A DNA stretch of 64,000 nucleotides from an uncultured Clostridia bacterium. GTDB taxonomy: Bacteria; Bacillota; Clostridia; Oscillospirales; Oscillospiraceae. Every line of letters begins with the position of its first letter. Position 1 is the stretch's first letter. A program made the translations under genes and the position numbers. The stretch covers positions 62,001 through 126,000 of the forward strand of contig CALADI010000048.1 of the NCBI GenBank assembly GCA_937890525.1, read 5' to 3'. Under the pieces are notes generated by a model. The model was not told the origin of the DNA. It was given only the letters and a program-made list of their open reading frames with translations, and ran no database searches. Below are positions 24,334 to 32,853 of the stretch, one piece after another.

Positions 24334-24714
24334 ATGACTTCGAAAAAGAGTATTCTCGTGGGGCTGGCGGCAGCGCTGGCAATCATCGCATATTGCACCA
24401 TCGGCATGGCGGCAGAGAACTGGGTGATGCGCTATGTCCAGCGAACCCTGCACTATGCCCCTGCGGTGGTGTTTCGTGTGGTCTATGCCTTGGCGGGGGC
24501 GCTGCTCATTCGGATCGGATGGGAGCTTGCCAAAGGAAAGCGCCCAAGGGACGGCTTGACCATAGCGCCTGCGGCAGTTTGGGCGCTGGCGGGGCTGGCG
24601 GTGTTTGCCGCGGTCGGGGTGTACAGCATTTCCCTGCGCCCGGCGGTGTGGAACCACACCTACCTGACCTGCCTGTGGACGGCGGCCCTGTTCTGTGTGA
24701 AATTCAAATCATAA
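24334..24714 (+). CDS. Four-helix membrane protein of unknown function
   Basis: A 126-residue protein with hydrophobic segments near 6-27, 45-65, 78-98 and 108-122, and short basic loops (AKGKRPRDG). AGGAGGGG lies 6 bases before the ATG, a strong ribosome binding site. No family is recognised. It stands alone, with a possible TGGAAC-17-TATTAT promoter just upstream and a good terminator downstream. Confidence 0.7.
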   Translation: MTSKKSILVGLAAALAIIAYCTIGMAAENWVMRYVQRTLHYAPAVVFRVVYALAGALLIRIGWELAKGKRPRDGLTIAPAAVWALAGLAVFAAVGVYSISLRPAVWNHTYLTCLWTAALFCVKFKS

Positions 24715-24718
24715 AAAG

Positions 24719-24750
24719 AGCGTGCTCACGGATTCTGTGAGCACGCTTTT
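24719..24750. terminator. Bidirectional terminator
   Basis: AGCGTGCTCAC and its complement around a 7-base loop, ending in TTTT on the + strand and preceded by AAAAAG for the minus strand; it separates convergent genes. Confidence 0.88.
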
Positions 24751-24775
24751 ATGCTGTGGTAAGGGGCAGACAGGA

Positions 24776-25159
24776 TCAGGGCTGGTCAATGGCGTGCTTT
24801 TTCAGTCTGGTATCTCCCCACGGCGTTGCGATCATTTCCTCGCCGTCGATGATCCCGGCACGGGTGATCTGGATGATCTCGGCAGAGCCCGACAGGTTCA
24901 CCCCGTCGATCACCGCATTTCGGGCGAAGTCCTCGAAGGTATCATACCGGGCGCCGTTGAACACAAAATAGATGTTTTCCCGGCACTCGTCGCTGTTGGG
25001 GATCAGGCAGGAACCCATCTCGTATTTGCGCCCATGGTAGAGAAATTCTGCCAGACAGAAGGCACAGCCTGCCTCATAATCGGACTTGATGATGGAAAAT
25101 ACATCCTTGGCGTGGATATACAGGGGCTTTTTCTCTTTTTTCTGAAATAAACCAAACAT
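24776..25159 (-). CDS. Conserved-looking cytoplasmic protein of unknown function
   Basis: A 127-residue soluble protein with no membrane segment. It starts MFGLFQKKEKKPLYIHAKDV and contains SDYEAGCAFCLAEFLYHGRKYEMGS and FNGARYDTFEDFARNAVIDG stretches. AGGAAATGC precedes the start. I do not recognise a family. It lies downstream of glyS on the same strand but a GC-rich hairpin (25206-25233) separates the two. Confidence 0.6.
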   Translation of the reverse strand: MFGLFQKKEKKPLYIHAKDVFSIIKSDYEAGCAFCLAEFLYHGRKYEMGSCLIPNSDECRENIYFVFNGARYDTFEDFARNAVIDGVNLSGSAEIIQITRAGIIDGEEMIATPWGDTRLKKHAIDQP

Positions 25160-25205
25160 AGCATTTCCTCCCGGCGGTATAGATCCTCAGACGAATGAAA
25201 GGCTG

Positions 25206-25233
25206 CGCCCTCCGGCGGTAAGCCGGAGGGCGC
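25206..25233 (-). terminator. Hairpin after glyS
   Basis: GCGCCCTCCGGC and its complement with a 4-base loop. The downstream side on the minus strand (AGCCTTTCATTC) is only moderately T-rich, so it may be a partial terminator. Confidence 0.65.
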
Positions 25234-25245
25234 GAAAATGGCGAA

Positions 25246-26673
25246 TTAGAACCGGCACTTTTCCTCGATATAGGACTTGAGCTGGTCGATGGGGACACGG
25301 ACCTGCTCCATGGTGTCACGGTCACGGACGGTGACGCAGTTGTCCGCTTCGCAGGTGTCGTCGCCCACGGTCTGGAAGTCCACGGTGATGCACAGGGGGG
25401 TGCCGATCTCGTCCTCCCGGCGGTAACGCTTGCCGATGGAACCGGCATCGTCGAAGTCCACCATGAAGTCCTTCTGCAGCATATGGTAGATCTCCTCCGC
25501 CTTGGGGGACAGCTTCTTGCTCAGGGGCAGCACAGCCGCCTTGAAGGGAGCCAGCGCCGGGTGCAGACGCAGCACGGTGCGCACATCGGGGTTGCCCTTC
25601 TTGTCGGTGCCCACCACTTCCTCGTCATAGGCTTCGCACAGGAATGCCAGCGCCACACGGTCGCAGCCCAGGCTGGGCTCGATGACATAGGGGATGTAGT
25701 GCTCGTTGCGCTCCTGATCGAAGTAGTCCAGAGACTTGCCGCTGGCCTGCTGATGGCGGCCCAGATCGTAATCCGTGCGGTCAGCAATGCCCCACAGCTC
25801 GCCCCAGCCGTTGCCGAAGGGGAACTGGTACTCGATATCGGTGGTGGCACGGGAGTAGAATGCCAGCTCTGCCGGCTCGTGGTCACGCAGGCGCAGGGAC
25901 TCCTCCTTGATGCCCAGAGAGATCAGCCAGTTCTTGCAGAAGTCCTTCCAGTAGGCGAACCACTCCAGATCCGTGCCCGGCTGGCAGAAGAATTCGCACT
26001 CCATCTGCTCGAATTCCCGGGTGCGGAAGGTGAAGTTGCCGGGGGTGATCTCGTTGCGGAATGCCTTGCCCACCTGACACACGCCGAAGGGCAGCTTCTT
26101 GCGGGTGGTGCGCTGGATGTTGGCGAAGTTGACAAAGATGCCCTGTGCCGTCTCCGGGCGGAGGTAGCAGGTGGAGGCGGTATCCTCGGTGACGCCGATC
26201 TGGGTCTTGAACATCAGATTGAACTTGCGGATGGTGGTGAAGTTGTGCTTGCCGCAGTTGGGGCAGACCACATCCTCGTGCTGGGCGATGAAGCTGTCCA
26301 TCTCCTCAAAGCTCAGGGCATCCACATTCACATCCTTGCCGGACTCGGCGGCTTCGATGAGCTTGTCCGCACGGTGACGGGCGCCGCAGCCCTTGCAGTC
26401 CACCAGAGGATCGGAGAAGCTGCCCACATGACCGGTGGTGACCCAAGTGGTGGGGTTCATCAGAATGGCGGCATCCAGACCCACATTGTAGTCGGACTCC
26501 TGAACGAACTTCTTCATCCATGCCTTCTTCACATTGTTCTTGAACTCCACACCCAGAGGGCCGTAGTCCCAAGAGTTGGCAAGACCGCCGTAGATCTCGG
26601 AACCGGCGTAGACAAAGCCCCGGTTCTTACACAGGTTGACGATCATATCCAGTGTTTTTTCGCTATTTTTCAT
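25246..26673 (-). CDS. glyS: Glycyl-tRNA synthetase, single-chain type
   Basis: This is the class II alpha2-type GlyRS rather than the GlyQ/GlyS pair. The 475-residue protein starts KTLDMIVNLCKNRGFVYAGSEIYGG, then DYGPLGVEFKNNVKKAWM. It has a zinc-ribbon-like CKGCGARH and CPNCGKHN (about 90-160), motif 2 QVGKAFRNEITPGNFTFRTREFEQME, and motif 3 EPSLGCDRVALAFL near 345, with an anticodon-binding domain at the end. ATG 26673 follows GGGAGGTTCC; the longer frame crosses the promoter. The leader is about 40 bases, too short for a T-box. Confidence 0.95.
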   Translation of the reverse strand: MKNSEKTLDMIVNLCKNRGFVYAGSEIYGGLANSWDYGPLGVEFKNNVKKAWMKKFVQESDYNVGLDAAILMNPTTWVTTGHVGSFSDPLVDCKGCGARHRADKLIEAAESGKDVNVDALSFEEMDSFIAQHEDVVCPNCGKHNFTTIRKFNLMFKTQIGVTEDTASTCYLRPETAQGIFVNFANIQRTTRKKLPFGVCQVGKAFRNEITPGNFTFRTREFEQMECEFFCQPGTDLEWFAYWKDFCKNWLISLGIKEESLRLRDHEPAELAFYSRATTDIEYQFPFGNGWGELWGIADRTDYDLGRHQQASGKSLDYFDQERNEHYIPYVIEPSLGCDRVALAFLCEAYDEEVVGTDKKGNPDVRTVLRLHPALAPFKAAVLPLSKKLSPKAEEIYHMLQKDFMVDFDDAGSIGKRYRREDEIGTPLCITVDFQTVGDDTCEADNCVTVRDRDTMEQVRVPIDQLKSYIEEKCRF

Positions 26674-26715
26674 AAAAAAGGAACCTCCCTTTTGTTCTTT
26701 CGGAAAACTGGTATC

Positions 26716-26744
26716 ATTATACTCGGCATTGGTCGGTAAATCAA
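26716..26744 (-). promoter_or_regulatory. glyS promoter
   Basis: On the minus strand TTGATT (26744-26739), 17-base spacer, perfect TATAAT (26721-26716). Confidence 0.8.
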
Positions 26745-26752
26745 GCATAAAT

Positions 26753-26784
26753 GGGAAAATGCCCCCTTTTTCAAGAGGGCATTG
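26753..26784 (-). terminator. Terminator after the acyltransferase gene
   Basis: On the minus strand AATGCCC-T-CTT, loop GAAA, AAG-G-GGGCATT, then TTTCCC. The stem has one mismatch. It ends six bases before the -35 of glyS, insulating the two genes. Confidence 0.75.
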
Positions 26785-26786
26785 TG

Positions 26787-27620
26787 TCATTCCTCAGCCA
26801 CAAGGCCGGGGCCGAGATCCTTGGCCATCAAATCATAGACCCGGTCGCCGATCTGGTTGGTGTGGATGCCGGCGAGATCAGCGGCGGGGATCACATCCAG
26901 CAGGTGCAGCTTCACCACCGACCGCTTCAGCCGGAGGACATTGTGGAATACGGCGTTGGTGCCCTGCACGGTGCAGACCACGATGGGCACCTGTGCCTTC
27001 TGGGCGATTTTGAACACTCCGTTGCGGAAGTGGTGCAGCAGCCCGTCGGTGCTGGTGTAGCCCTCGGGGAACACGGCGATGGATGCCTTGTCCTCTTTGA
27101 GGATGCTGATGCACTTGAGGATGGTCTTCAGCGCCTCCCGGTCGTTCTCCCGGTTCAGAAGCTGGCATTGCAGCTTGTGCATCAGGTTGCCCACGATGAA
27201 CATGGTGGAATTTTCCCGCTTGGAGATGAAGGCAAGCTGTGCCTTGGGGAATTTTGCCAGCAGCAGCACCGGATCCAGATTGTTCAGATGGTTGCACACC
27301 AGCATGAACCGCCCGTCCTTGGGCAGGCGATCCAGACCGCTGGTCTCCACCTTGGTCAGCAGCAGGGGGAAGATGGCGGGGCAGAACGCCCGGGTGAGAA
27401 AGCGGAAGAACCGGCTGTCTTTTTCCTGAGGTTTGTTCTGATCCACACAGGAGCAGCACAGCCAGATCAGCAGAAACTCTGCCACGCCGATGGCGAGGAA
27501 GCTGACGGCAAAGCCCACGGGCAGCATCCACAGCCAGCCCAGACCGGAAAACCCGCCCCAGCCAAAGCAGACCGCCGCCGCAGCGCAGGCACTGATCAGC
27601 GCATTGATGGTAAGTAACAT
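26787..27620 (-). CDS. Lysophospholipid acyltransferase (PlsC-like)
   Basis: A 277-residue membrane protein with two N-terminal hydrophobic segments (about 2-25 and 30-58) followed by a PlsC domain. It shows the acyltransferase motif NHLNNLDPVLL (HX4D) near 111 and FPEGYTSTDG near 185, which in this family bind glycerol-3-phosphate. 1-acylglycerol-3-phosphate acylation to phosphatidate is the likely reaction, but other acyl acceptors are possible. CGGAGG lies before the ATG. It is monocistronic. Confidence 0.85.
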   Translation of the reverse strand: MLLTINALISACAAAAVCFGWGGFSGLGWLWMLPVGFAVSFLAIGVAEFLLIWLCCSCVDQNKPQEKDSRFFRFLTRAFCPAIFPLLLTKVETSGLDRLPKDGRFMLVCNHLNNLDPVLLLAKFPKAQLAFISKRENSTMFIVGNLMHKLQCQLLNRENDREALKTILKCISILKEDKASIAVFPEGYTSTDGLLHHFRNGVFKIAQKAQVPIVVCTVQGTNAVFHNVLRLKRSVVKLHLLDVIPAADLAGIHTNQIGDRVYDLMAKDLGPGLVAEE

Positions 27621-27656
27621 TGGTCGCCTCCGATTGTATTTGATCGTATCCTTACT

Positions 27657-27685
27657 ATTATAACGCTTTCCCCATGAGGAAACAA
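27657..27685 (-). promoter_or_regulatory. Promoter of the acyltransferase gene
   Basis: Minus strand TTGTTT (27685-27680), 17-base spacer, TATAAT (27662-27657). Confidence 0.7.
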
Positions 27686-27718
27686 GTGCATCTTCCGGCT
27701 AAATTTTGCAAACCGCTC

Positions 27719-27747
27719 TGGAAATCGGCGGTCATCTTTAGTATAAT
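27719..27747 (+). promoter_or_regulatory. Promoter of the heparan-alpha-glucosaminide acetyltransferase-like gene
   Basis: TGGAAA (27719-27724), 17-base spacer, TATAAT (27742-27747); weak -35, perfect -10. Confidence 0.6.
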
Positions 27748-27778
27748 GGTCTTGATATACAAAGAAGAGGGGAAATCT

Positions 27779-28510
27779 ATGGAGCAGCAAACCACCACCA
27801 AACGGATCTGGGAGATCGATTTTCTCCGGGGGCTGTTGATCCCCGGGATGATCCTGATCCATTTGGTTTATGATGTCACCGTGCTGTACCGTCTGGCGGA
27901 TTGGCGGTGGCCATGGTGGTATGTGCTGCTGCAGTACAACTACGGGGCGCTGTTCGTGGCGCTGTCCGGGGTCAGCGTGACCCTCGGCTCCCGCTGCGTG
28001 CGCCGGGGGCTGACGGTGCTGGCCTGGGGCATGGTCTGCACGGCGGTGACGGCGGGGATGTATCTGCTGGGCATGGCAGACAGCGGGGTGCTCATCTATT
28101 TCGGGGTGCTGCACTGCATCGGTGTGTGCATGCTGCTGTGGCCGGTGTTCCGCCGCTGCCCGGTGTGGGGATTGGCGCTGATCGGGCTTGCCATGGCCGT
28201 GGCGGGGCAGTATCTGCGCTACCAGACCTTTGATATGGCGTATCTGGTGGTGCTGGGATTTCAGTTCCCGGGGTTTTCCTCCTCGGACTATTATCCCCTG
28301 CTGCCCAATCTGGGCTATTTCCTGCTGGGCGCCGCTGCAGGCAGGGGGCTGTACCGGAACAAACATTCGCTGCTTGGCCATGTGGATCAGACCCGGTATC
28401 CCATCCGGGTGCTGACTTGCTGGGGCAGGCATTCGCTGATGATCTATCTGCTCCACCAGCCGGTGCTGGCGCTGGTGTGTCAGGGGATCGTCTGGATCAG
28501 AAAGTTGTGA
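27779..28510 (+). CDS. Heparan-alpha-glucosaminide N-acetyltransferase domain membrane protein
   Basis: A 243-residue protein with about seven membrane segments. It begins IWEIDFLRGLLIPGMILIHLVYDV, the typical start of the DUF1624/HGSNAT and acyltransferase-3-like families, and has GRHSLMIYLLHQPVL near the end, also conserved there. Human HGSNAT acetylates heparan sugars, but in bacteria the acceptor is unknown; acylation of an envelope sugar is a fair guess. AGAGGGGAAATCT precedes the ATG. The next gene starts 4 bases after its stop. Confidence 0.8.
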   Translation: MEQQTTTKRIWEIDFLRGLLIPGMILIHLVYDVTVLYRLADWRWPWWYVLLQYNYGALFVALSGVSVTLGSRCVRRGLTVLAWGMVCTAVTAGMYLLGMADSGVLIYFGVLHCIGVCMLLWPVFRRCPVWGLALIGLAMAVAGQYLRYQTFDMAYLVVLGFQFPGFSSSDYYPLLPNLGYFLLGAAAGRGLYRNKHSLLGHVDQTRYPIRVLTCWGRHSLMIYLLHQPVLALVCQGIVWIRKL

Positions 28511-28514
28511 TGAT

Positions 28515-29228
28515 GTGAACTATGTGACCAAAACGAGAATGACCCTGCTGCTGAGCACTTTGGTGTGCGGGGTGGGAGGTATGCTGCTGCGGCTGCTGAT
28601 GATGGTCTACGGCAGCGACGGTTCCGGGATGCTCATCGGCGCCCATGTGACGGTGACGGCAAGCTGGATCCTTGCGGGGATCTATCTTGTGGTGCTGGTG
28701 CTTGGAGTGCAGGGGCTGGGCAGCTGCCGGGACTACTGCCTGCTGTTTCCAAAAAGCGCCTTCTGCGGCGGTATGGGGGTGCTGGCGGGGGCGCTGCTGG
28801 CGCTGCACAGCCTGACCCAGCACGGATTGGTGCCCATGGCGGCGGGGGTGCTGACCGGCGGGTGCATGATCTTTACCGGGGTGTGCCGGATCGTGGGGCG
28901 CCGCCCGGCGTACGGGTTCCACTTTGGGGTGTGCGTCTATTTCATCTACCGGCTCATCTCCAACTACCGGGGATGGAGCGCCGACCCCCAGCTTCAGGAC
29001 TACGCCTTCCAAATGCTGGCCTGCGTGGCGCTGATGCTGGCGGGGTACTACCGAGCCGCCGCCGATGCCGGGATCATCCGCCGCCGGATGCTGGCATTCA
29101 GCTGCTTTGCAGCGTGTTTTTTGTGTGTGGTCAGCCTGTCTGACCCCCAGACGCCGGTGTACTACGGCGCCTGCGGTCTGTGGGCGCTGAGCAGCGCCGG
29201 ATTCTTGGAGCCGGTGTACAGCGCCTGA
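28515..29228 (+). CDS. Membrane protein of unknown function, GTG start
   Basis: A 237-residue protein with about seven hydrophobic segments and few charges, starting with GTG 28515 only 4 bases after the upstream stop. No good ribosome binding site is present, so re-initiation after the upstream gene is likely. An internal segment AYGFHFGVCVYFIYRLISNYRGW contains conserved-looking aromatic residues. No family is recognised. It is followed 22 bases later by cca. Confidence 0.68.
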   Translation: MNYVTKTRMTLLLSTLVCGVGGMLLRLLMMVYGSDGSGMLIGAHVTVTASWILAGIYLVVLVLGVQGLGSCRDYCLLFPKSAFCGGMGVLAGALLALHSLTQHGLVPMAAGVLTGGCMIFTGVCRIVGRRPAYGFHFGVCVYFIYRLISNYRGWSADPQLQDYAFQMLACVALMLAGYYRAAADAGIIRRRMLAFSCFAACFLCVVSLSDPQTPVYYGACGLWALSSAGFLEPVYSA

Positions 29229-29250
29229 ATCAGAGAAAGGAGGAGTTTCC

Positions 29251-30573
29251 ATGTATCTGCCGGAGACGGTGTTGGAACTGATGGAGGCATTGCGACGGTC
29301 CGGCTATCAGGCTTGGGCGGTGGGCGGCTGCGTGCGGGACAGTCTGCTGGGAATCACGCCCCACGACTATGACCTGTGCACCAATGCGGCCCCCGCCCAG
29401 ATGGAGCGGGTCTTTGCCGGGCGGGAACTGGTGCTGGCCGGGCGCAAGCACGGCACCGTGGGCGTGGTGACGGATATGGGCGTGGTGGAGATCACCACCT
29501 ACCGCACCGAAGGGGACTACTCCGACAGCCGCCACCCCGGGTGGGTGCGGTTCGTCCCCACGGTGCAGGAGGATCTGGCCCGCCGGGATTTCACCATCAA
29601 CGCCATGGCCTACGCCCCGGATCGGGGACTGGTGGATCCCTTCGGCGGAGCGGATGACCTGCGAAAGGGCGTTCTCCGGGCGGTGGGCATCCCCGCCCAC
29701 CGATTTGGGGAAGATGCCCTGCGGATCCTGCGGGGGCTGCGGTTTGCCGCCCGGTTCGGTCTGCGGATCGAGGATCATACATGGGCTGCCATGAATTCGG
29801 AGTCCGGCGGCTTGGAGCATCTGGCACGGGAGCGGGTCTTTGCCGAATTGACCGGGTTTTTGACGGTGTGCGATGCACAGCAGCTGCTCATGGCTCAGGA
29901 TATTCTGGGGCAGGTCATCCCGGAGCTGAAAGATGCCATGGGCTTCTGCCAGCATTCCCCCCACCACGCTTACGATGTGTTCACCCACATTGCCTATGTC
30001 ACCGGGGCGGTGGAGCCGGAGCCGGAGCTGCGGTTTGCGGCGCTGCTCCACGATGTGGGCAAGCCCGCCTGCTTCACAAGGGACGAAACAGGCAGAGGGC
30101 ATTTTTACGGTCACGCCGACCGGGGCGCCCAGATGGCGGAGGAGATCCTCACCCGGCTGAAAGCGCCCACCGCCTTCCGGGAGGAAGTGGTGTGGCTCAT
30201 CGGGCACCATATGTTCGATCCCGTGCCGGAGCCGGGTGCCGCCCGCCGGGCGCTGAGCCGCTACGGCTATGACCGGATGCGCAGGCTTATGGAATTGGAG
30301 TTGGCGGATCTTTCCGGCAAGGGCGTGGTGGAAGAGGAGGACGGTGCAGAGCGGATCCGCCGCTTTGTGCAGCTTCTGGATCAGCTTCAGCAGCAGGAGG
30401 GGCGCTTTACCTTGAAGGATCTGGCGGTGGACGGGCGGGATCTGATCGCCTTGGGGTATGCGCCGGGCCGGGAACTGGGAAATGCGCTGAACGCCCTTCT
30501 GGAGCAGGTTCTTGCGGAAAAGCTGCCCAACGAAAAGCAGGCGCTTCTCGCCGCCGCCAAACGCTGGCTGTGA
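29251..30573 (+). CDS. cca: CCA tRNA nucleotidyltransferase with HD domain
   Basis: This class II enzyme adds or repairs the 3' CCA of tRNAs. The 440-residue protein has the nucleotidyltransferase site AVGGCVRDSLLGITPHDYDLCT (metal-binding DYD at about 39-41), the RRDFTINAMAYAP motif, the ALRILRGLRFAARFG neck helix, and then an HD domain (LLHDVGKP near 265 with H and D, and HAD at about 290). The HD domain is common in longer CCA enzymes and can carry phosphodiesterase or phosphatase activity. AAAGGAGGAG lies before the ATG. A single bacterium-wide CCA enzyme is the probable role. Confidence 0.95.
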   Translation: MYLPETVLELMEALRRSGYQAWAVGGCVRDSLLGITPHDYDLCTNAAPAQMERVFAGRELVLAGRKHGTVGVVTDMGVVEITTYRTEGDYSDSRHPGWVRFVPTVQEDLARRDFTINAMAYAPDRGLVDPFGGADDLRKGVLRAVGIPAHRFGEDALRILRGLRFAARFGLRIEDHTWAAMNSESGGLEHLARERVFAELTGFLTVCDAQQLLMAQDILGQVIPELKDAMGFCQHSPHHAYDVFTHIAYVTGAVEPEPELRFAALLHDVGKPACFTRDETGRGHFYGHADRGAQMAEEILTRLKAPTAFREEVVWLIGHHMFDPVPEPGAARRALSRYGYDRMRRLMELELADLSGKGVVEEEDGAERIRRFVQLLDQLQQQEGRFTLKDLAVDGRDLIALGYAPGRELGNALNALLEQVLAEKLPNEKQALLAAAKRWL

Positions 30574-30626
30574 CCGCCGCCTGAACATCTCAGATTTTTC
30601 AACGAAAGAAAGGGACTGGTGATCTC

Positions 30627-31064
30627 ATGAAACGGGTGCTTTGTGCCATCATGGCGGCGGTTTTTCTGCTGGGGCTCACCGGCTGCGGCAGAGAGATCCC
30701 CCTTGTATTGCCCTTTGAAGTGTCGGATGTGGAAAAGGTCGTGTCCTACTACGATGACGGCGTATCCCCCACGGTGCAGAAAAAGACCACCGAGGATCCG
30801 GAATCCATCGGATATCTGTACGATTTCTTTTCACAGCTAAAGCTGAAGGACGAACCAATTCCGTCCTACGATCCGGCTTCCATCGTCTACTATGTATTCG
30901 TCCTTGCCGACGGCAGCAGCTATGAGCTGATCTATGTGGGTCTGGCGGTGAAAACGGGTCGGCTGATCGCCCCGAAGGAGGTTTTTGACTACCAAACCTC
31001 TGCGGATATCTTTGGATATTGGACGGGAATGTCCGGCGAAGTGGAGCAGATCCCAAGGGGCTGA
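30627..31064 (+). CDS. Small lipoprotein of unknown function
   Basis: A 145-residue protein with a lipoprotein signal: KRVLCAIMAAVFLLGLTGC, with the lipobox LTGC and Cys20. The mature part is acidic, with an SYDPASIVYYVFVLADGSSYELIYVG strand-rich region. No family is recognised. It may share the cca transcript, as no terminator separates them. A GC-rich hairpin follows. Confidence 0.72.
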   Translation: MKRVLCAIMAAVFLLGLTGCGREIPLVLPFEVSDVEKVVSYYDDGVSPTVQKKTTEDPESIGYLYDFFSQLKLKDEPIPSYDPASIVYYVFVLADGSSYELIYVGLAVKTGRLIAPKEVFDYQTSADIFGYWTGMSGEVEQIPRG

Positions 31065-31086
31065 GTATTTTCCCAAGAATAGCGAT

Positions 31087-31114
31087 TCCCCCTGACGCTT
31101 CTGCGTCAGGGGGA
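31087..31114. terminator. Hairpin after the small lipoprotein gene
   Basis: A perfect 12-bp stem TCCCCCTGACGC with a TTCT loop. There is no T-run, so its strength is uncertain. Confidence 0.55.
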
Positions 31115-31270
31115 AAATCTTATGATAAAGCCGGGAAAACGGTGATAATGTACAAATTCCGGATGTGATATTCTTATAAATTCCCATCTTTACATTGCAC
31201 ATACCATCTGCTACCCTAAAGATAGGGAAAGGCTCTGCTTTTCTGATTCTAACTTTAGGAGATGATCGAT

Positions 31271-31720
31271 ATGAAAAAAGAATTCTCTGTTCCCCTGCCC
31301 ATTCTGATCCTGCTCATCGTGCTGCTGGTCGTCTCTTTTGTATTTAATCTTCTCCAGTACACTTGGGCGGATGCACCGAATCATCGGAATCTTATCGGAA
31401 CCTACCAATTTGAGTATGGCGACCTATATATTGTAATGGAAAGAGATGACATTTATCGCATCTATTCCCAAGCCGATGGGCTGTTGGAAGAGGGGCACTA
31501 CGGAAATTACAACAGAGAAAATCAGTATTGCTTGGAAGGAACCTCTGGCGAAGGCGGCGTTGTTCTCTTCCAGCCGGAAGAGGATGGCGTATTCTATGTG
31601 AATGACGAAATTTCCGGCAACATGCCCGAAGTGTTGTTCTTCCGCCGCATTTCCGATATCCCCACCTATCTGGGCGAATGGACCAAAAGCCATGATCTTC
31701 AAGCAAAGCCAGCTTCTTAA
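31271..31720 (+). CDS. Membrane-anchored protein of unknown function
   Basis: A 149-residue protein with a short basic N-terminus and one membrane segment (about 10-32, PLPILILLIVLLVVSFVFNLL), then an extracytoplasmic domain with alternating strands (GTYQFEYGDLYIVMERDDIYRIYSQ). Its base composition is more AT-rich than its neighbours, which may mark acquired DNA or simply relaxed codon use. AGGAG lies 9 bases before ATG 31271; an earlier in-frame ATG at 31262 is too close to that site. No family is recognised. Confidence 0.68.
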   Translation: MKKEFSVPLPILILLIVLLVVSFVFNLLQYTWADAPNHRNLIGTYQFEYGDLYIVMERDDIYRIYSQADGLLEEGHYGNYNRENQYCLEGTSGEGGVVLFQPEEDGVFYVNDEISGNMPEVLFFRRISDIPTYLGEWTKSHDLQAKPAS

Positions 31721-31735
31721 TTCTTGAAACGAACA

Positions 31736-31764
31736 CGCCCCCGGGTGCAGACGCATCCGGGGGC
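31736..31764. terminator. Bidirectional terminator hairpin
   Basis: CGCCCCCGGGTGC-AGAC-GCATCCGGGGGCG has a 13-bp stem with a G-U-like mismatch and AATTTT after it on the + strand; it lies between convergent genes. Confidence 0.75.
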
Positions 31765-31770
31765 GCAATT

Positions 31771-32853
31771 TTACGCTTGGGGCAGGTAGGCATCCGCCGC
31801 CATCAGGGGGCGGATGGCGCTGTAAGCGTCGAAGCGGGTGTCGTTGGTATCGGTGAGGAACACCAGCCGGGTCTGGTTGTCGGCAATGGTGAAACGCTCT
31901 GCCGTGGCTTTCAGATCCGTGGGGTCCACCCCGGTGAGGTACAGCCGGGAGCGATCGGCGGGCAGGGGGAAGTCCACGCTGTCGGCGGCGAAACTGACGG
32001 TGTAGTTGCCGTAGGGACAGGCGGCGGTGATCTCCTGCGCCGCTTTGGTGATAGAGGCGGAGCGGTCGCCGTTGAATAGGATGTCATCGGTGGGGGGGAA
32101 GGCGAAGTCGGTGAACACCACCTCGTCAAAGCCCAGCGAATACAGCTCCTTGGCGATGGAGATCACATAGGACAGCGCATCGGAATTGGACGGATCCATC
32201 CAGTAGCAGTTGTCGGCGTCCGCCCACATATAACCGCCGCTGGAATGGGGCAGCACCGAGCCGTAGGGCGCATTTTCCAGACCGTAGTGCTGATCCCGGA
32301 AGGCGGGCACTTTGGCGATGGCATAGCACCCGCTGGTGGTCAGGGTCTTGATGAGGGTGTCCACGGCGGCAGGATCCAGCTGACCGGTGATGACGCTGTC
32401 AGCGGTCTTGGTGGAGTAGTAGAAGGTGCCGTAGGGATCTTTCAGCTCCAGCATCACGGCGGTGCCGTCGGGGAGCTGCTTGATGGCCTCGGAGATGGGC
32501 GCCACCCCCTGCACCAGATCGTCATAGGTCACATAGTAGCCCGACAGCTTGGTGATCTCGGTGACGGTGTGGACGGTGTCCTCCCCCTCGTTATAGCGGA
32601 TCGCCACCGTGGGATCCGTGGGGGGCAGAGCTACCACCGCGTCATCCAGATGGGATTCCCAATTGAAGTCCAGCTTGGCTTCGCTGCCGGAGTAGACCAC
32701 GAACCGGTTCAGCCACAGCAGCCAGCACAGCCACACGAACAGGGCGATGCCGAAGAAATATCCGCAGAACACCCCGATCCGGTGGAGCCGCCGCCGGGTG
32801 CGGTAGGTCATTTTTGAGCGGGGGTGGGATCCGCTTTTCTTCCACAGACGCAT
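31771..32853 (-). CDS. Membrane-anchored putative glycoside hydrolase-like TIM-barrel protein
   Basis: A 360-residue protein with a basic cytoplasmic start, one membrane segment (about 27-50) and an outer domain. The outer domain has alternating strand-helix units with MLELKDPYGTFYYS, GCYAIAKVPAFRDQHYGLEN, GYMWADADNCYWMDPSNSDALSYVISIAKELYSLGFDEVVFTDF. This is the layout of the COG1306/DUF4015 putative glycoside hydrolases. The substrate is unknown; a role in envelope glycans is inferred from the location outside the membrane. It overlaps the prmA end by 46 bases, with AGGAGG ahead of its ATG inside prmA. Confidence 0.7.
   Translation of the reverse strand: MRLWKKSGSHPRSKMTYRTRRRLHRIGVFCGYFFGIALFVWLCWLLWLNRFVVYSGSEAKLDFNWESHLDDAVVALPPTDPTVAIRYNEGEDTVHTVTEITKLSGYYVTYDDLVQGVAPISEAIKQLPDGTAVMLELKDPYGTFYYSTKTADSVITGQLDPAAVDTLIKTLTTSGCYAIAKVPAFRDQHYGLENAPYGSVLPHSSGGYMWADADNCYWMDPSNSDALSYVISIAKELYSLGFDEVVFTDFAFPPTDDILFNGDRSASITKAAQEITAACPYGNYTVSFAADSVDFPLPADRSRLYLTGVDPTDLKATAERFTIADNQTRLVFLTDTNDTRFDAYSAIRPLMAADAYLPQA

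Noticed and set aside
26674..26720. T-box leader for glyS
   Set aside because: The promoter is only about 40 bases from the start codon, leaving no room for a T-box.
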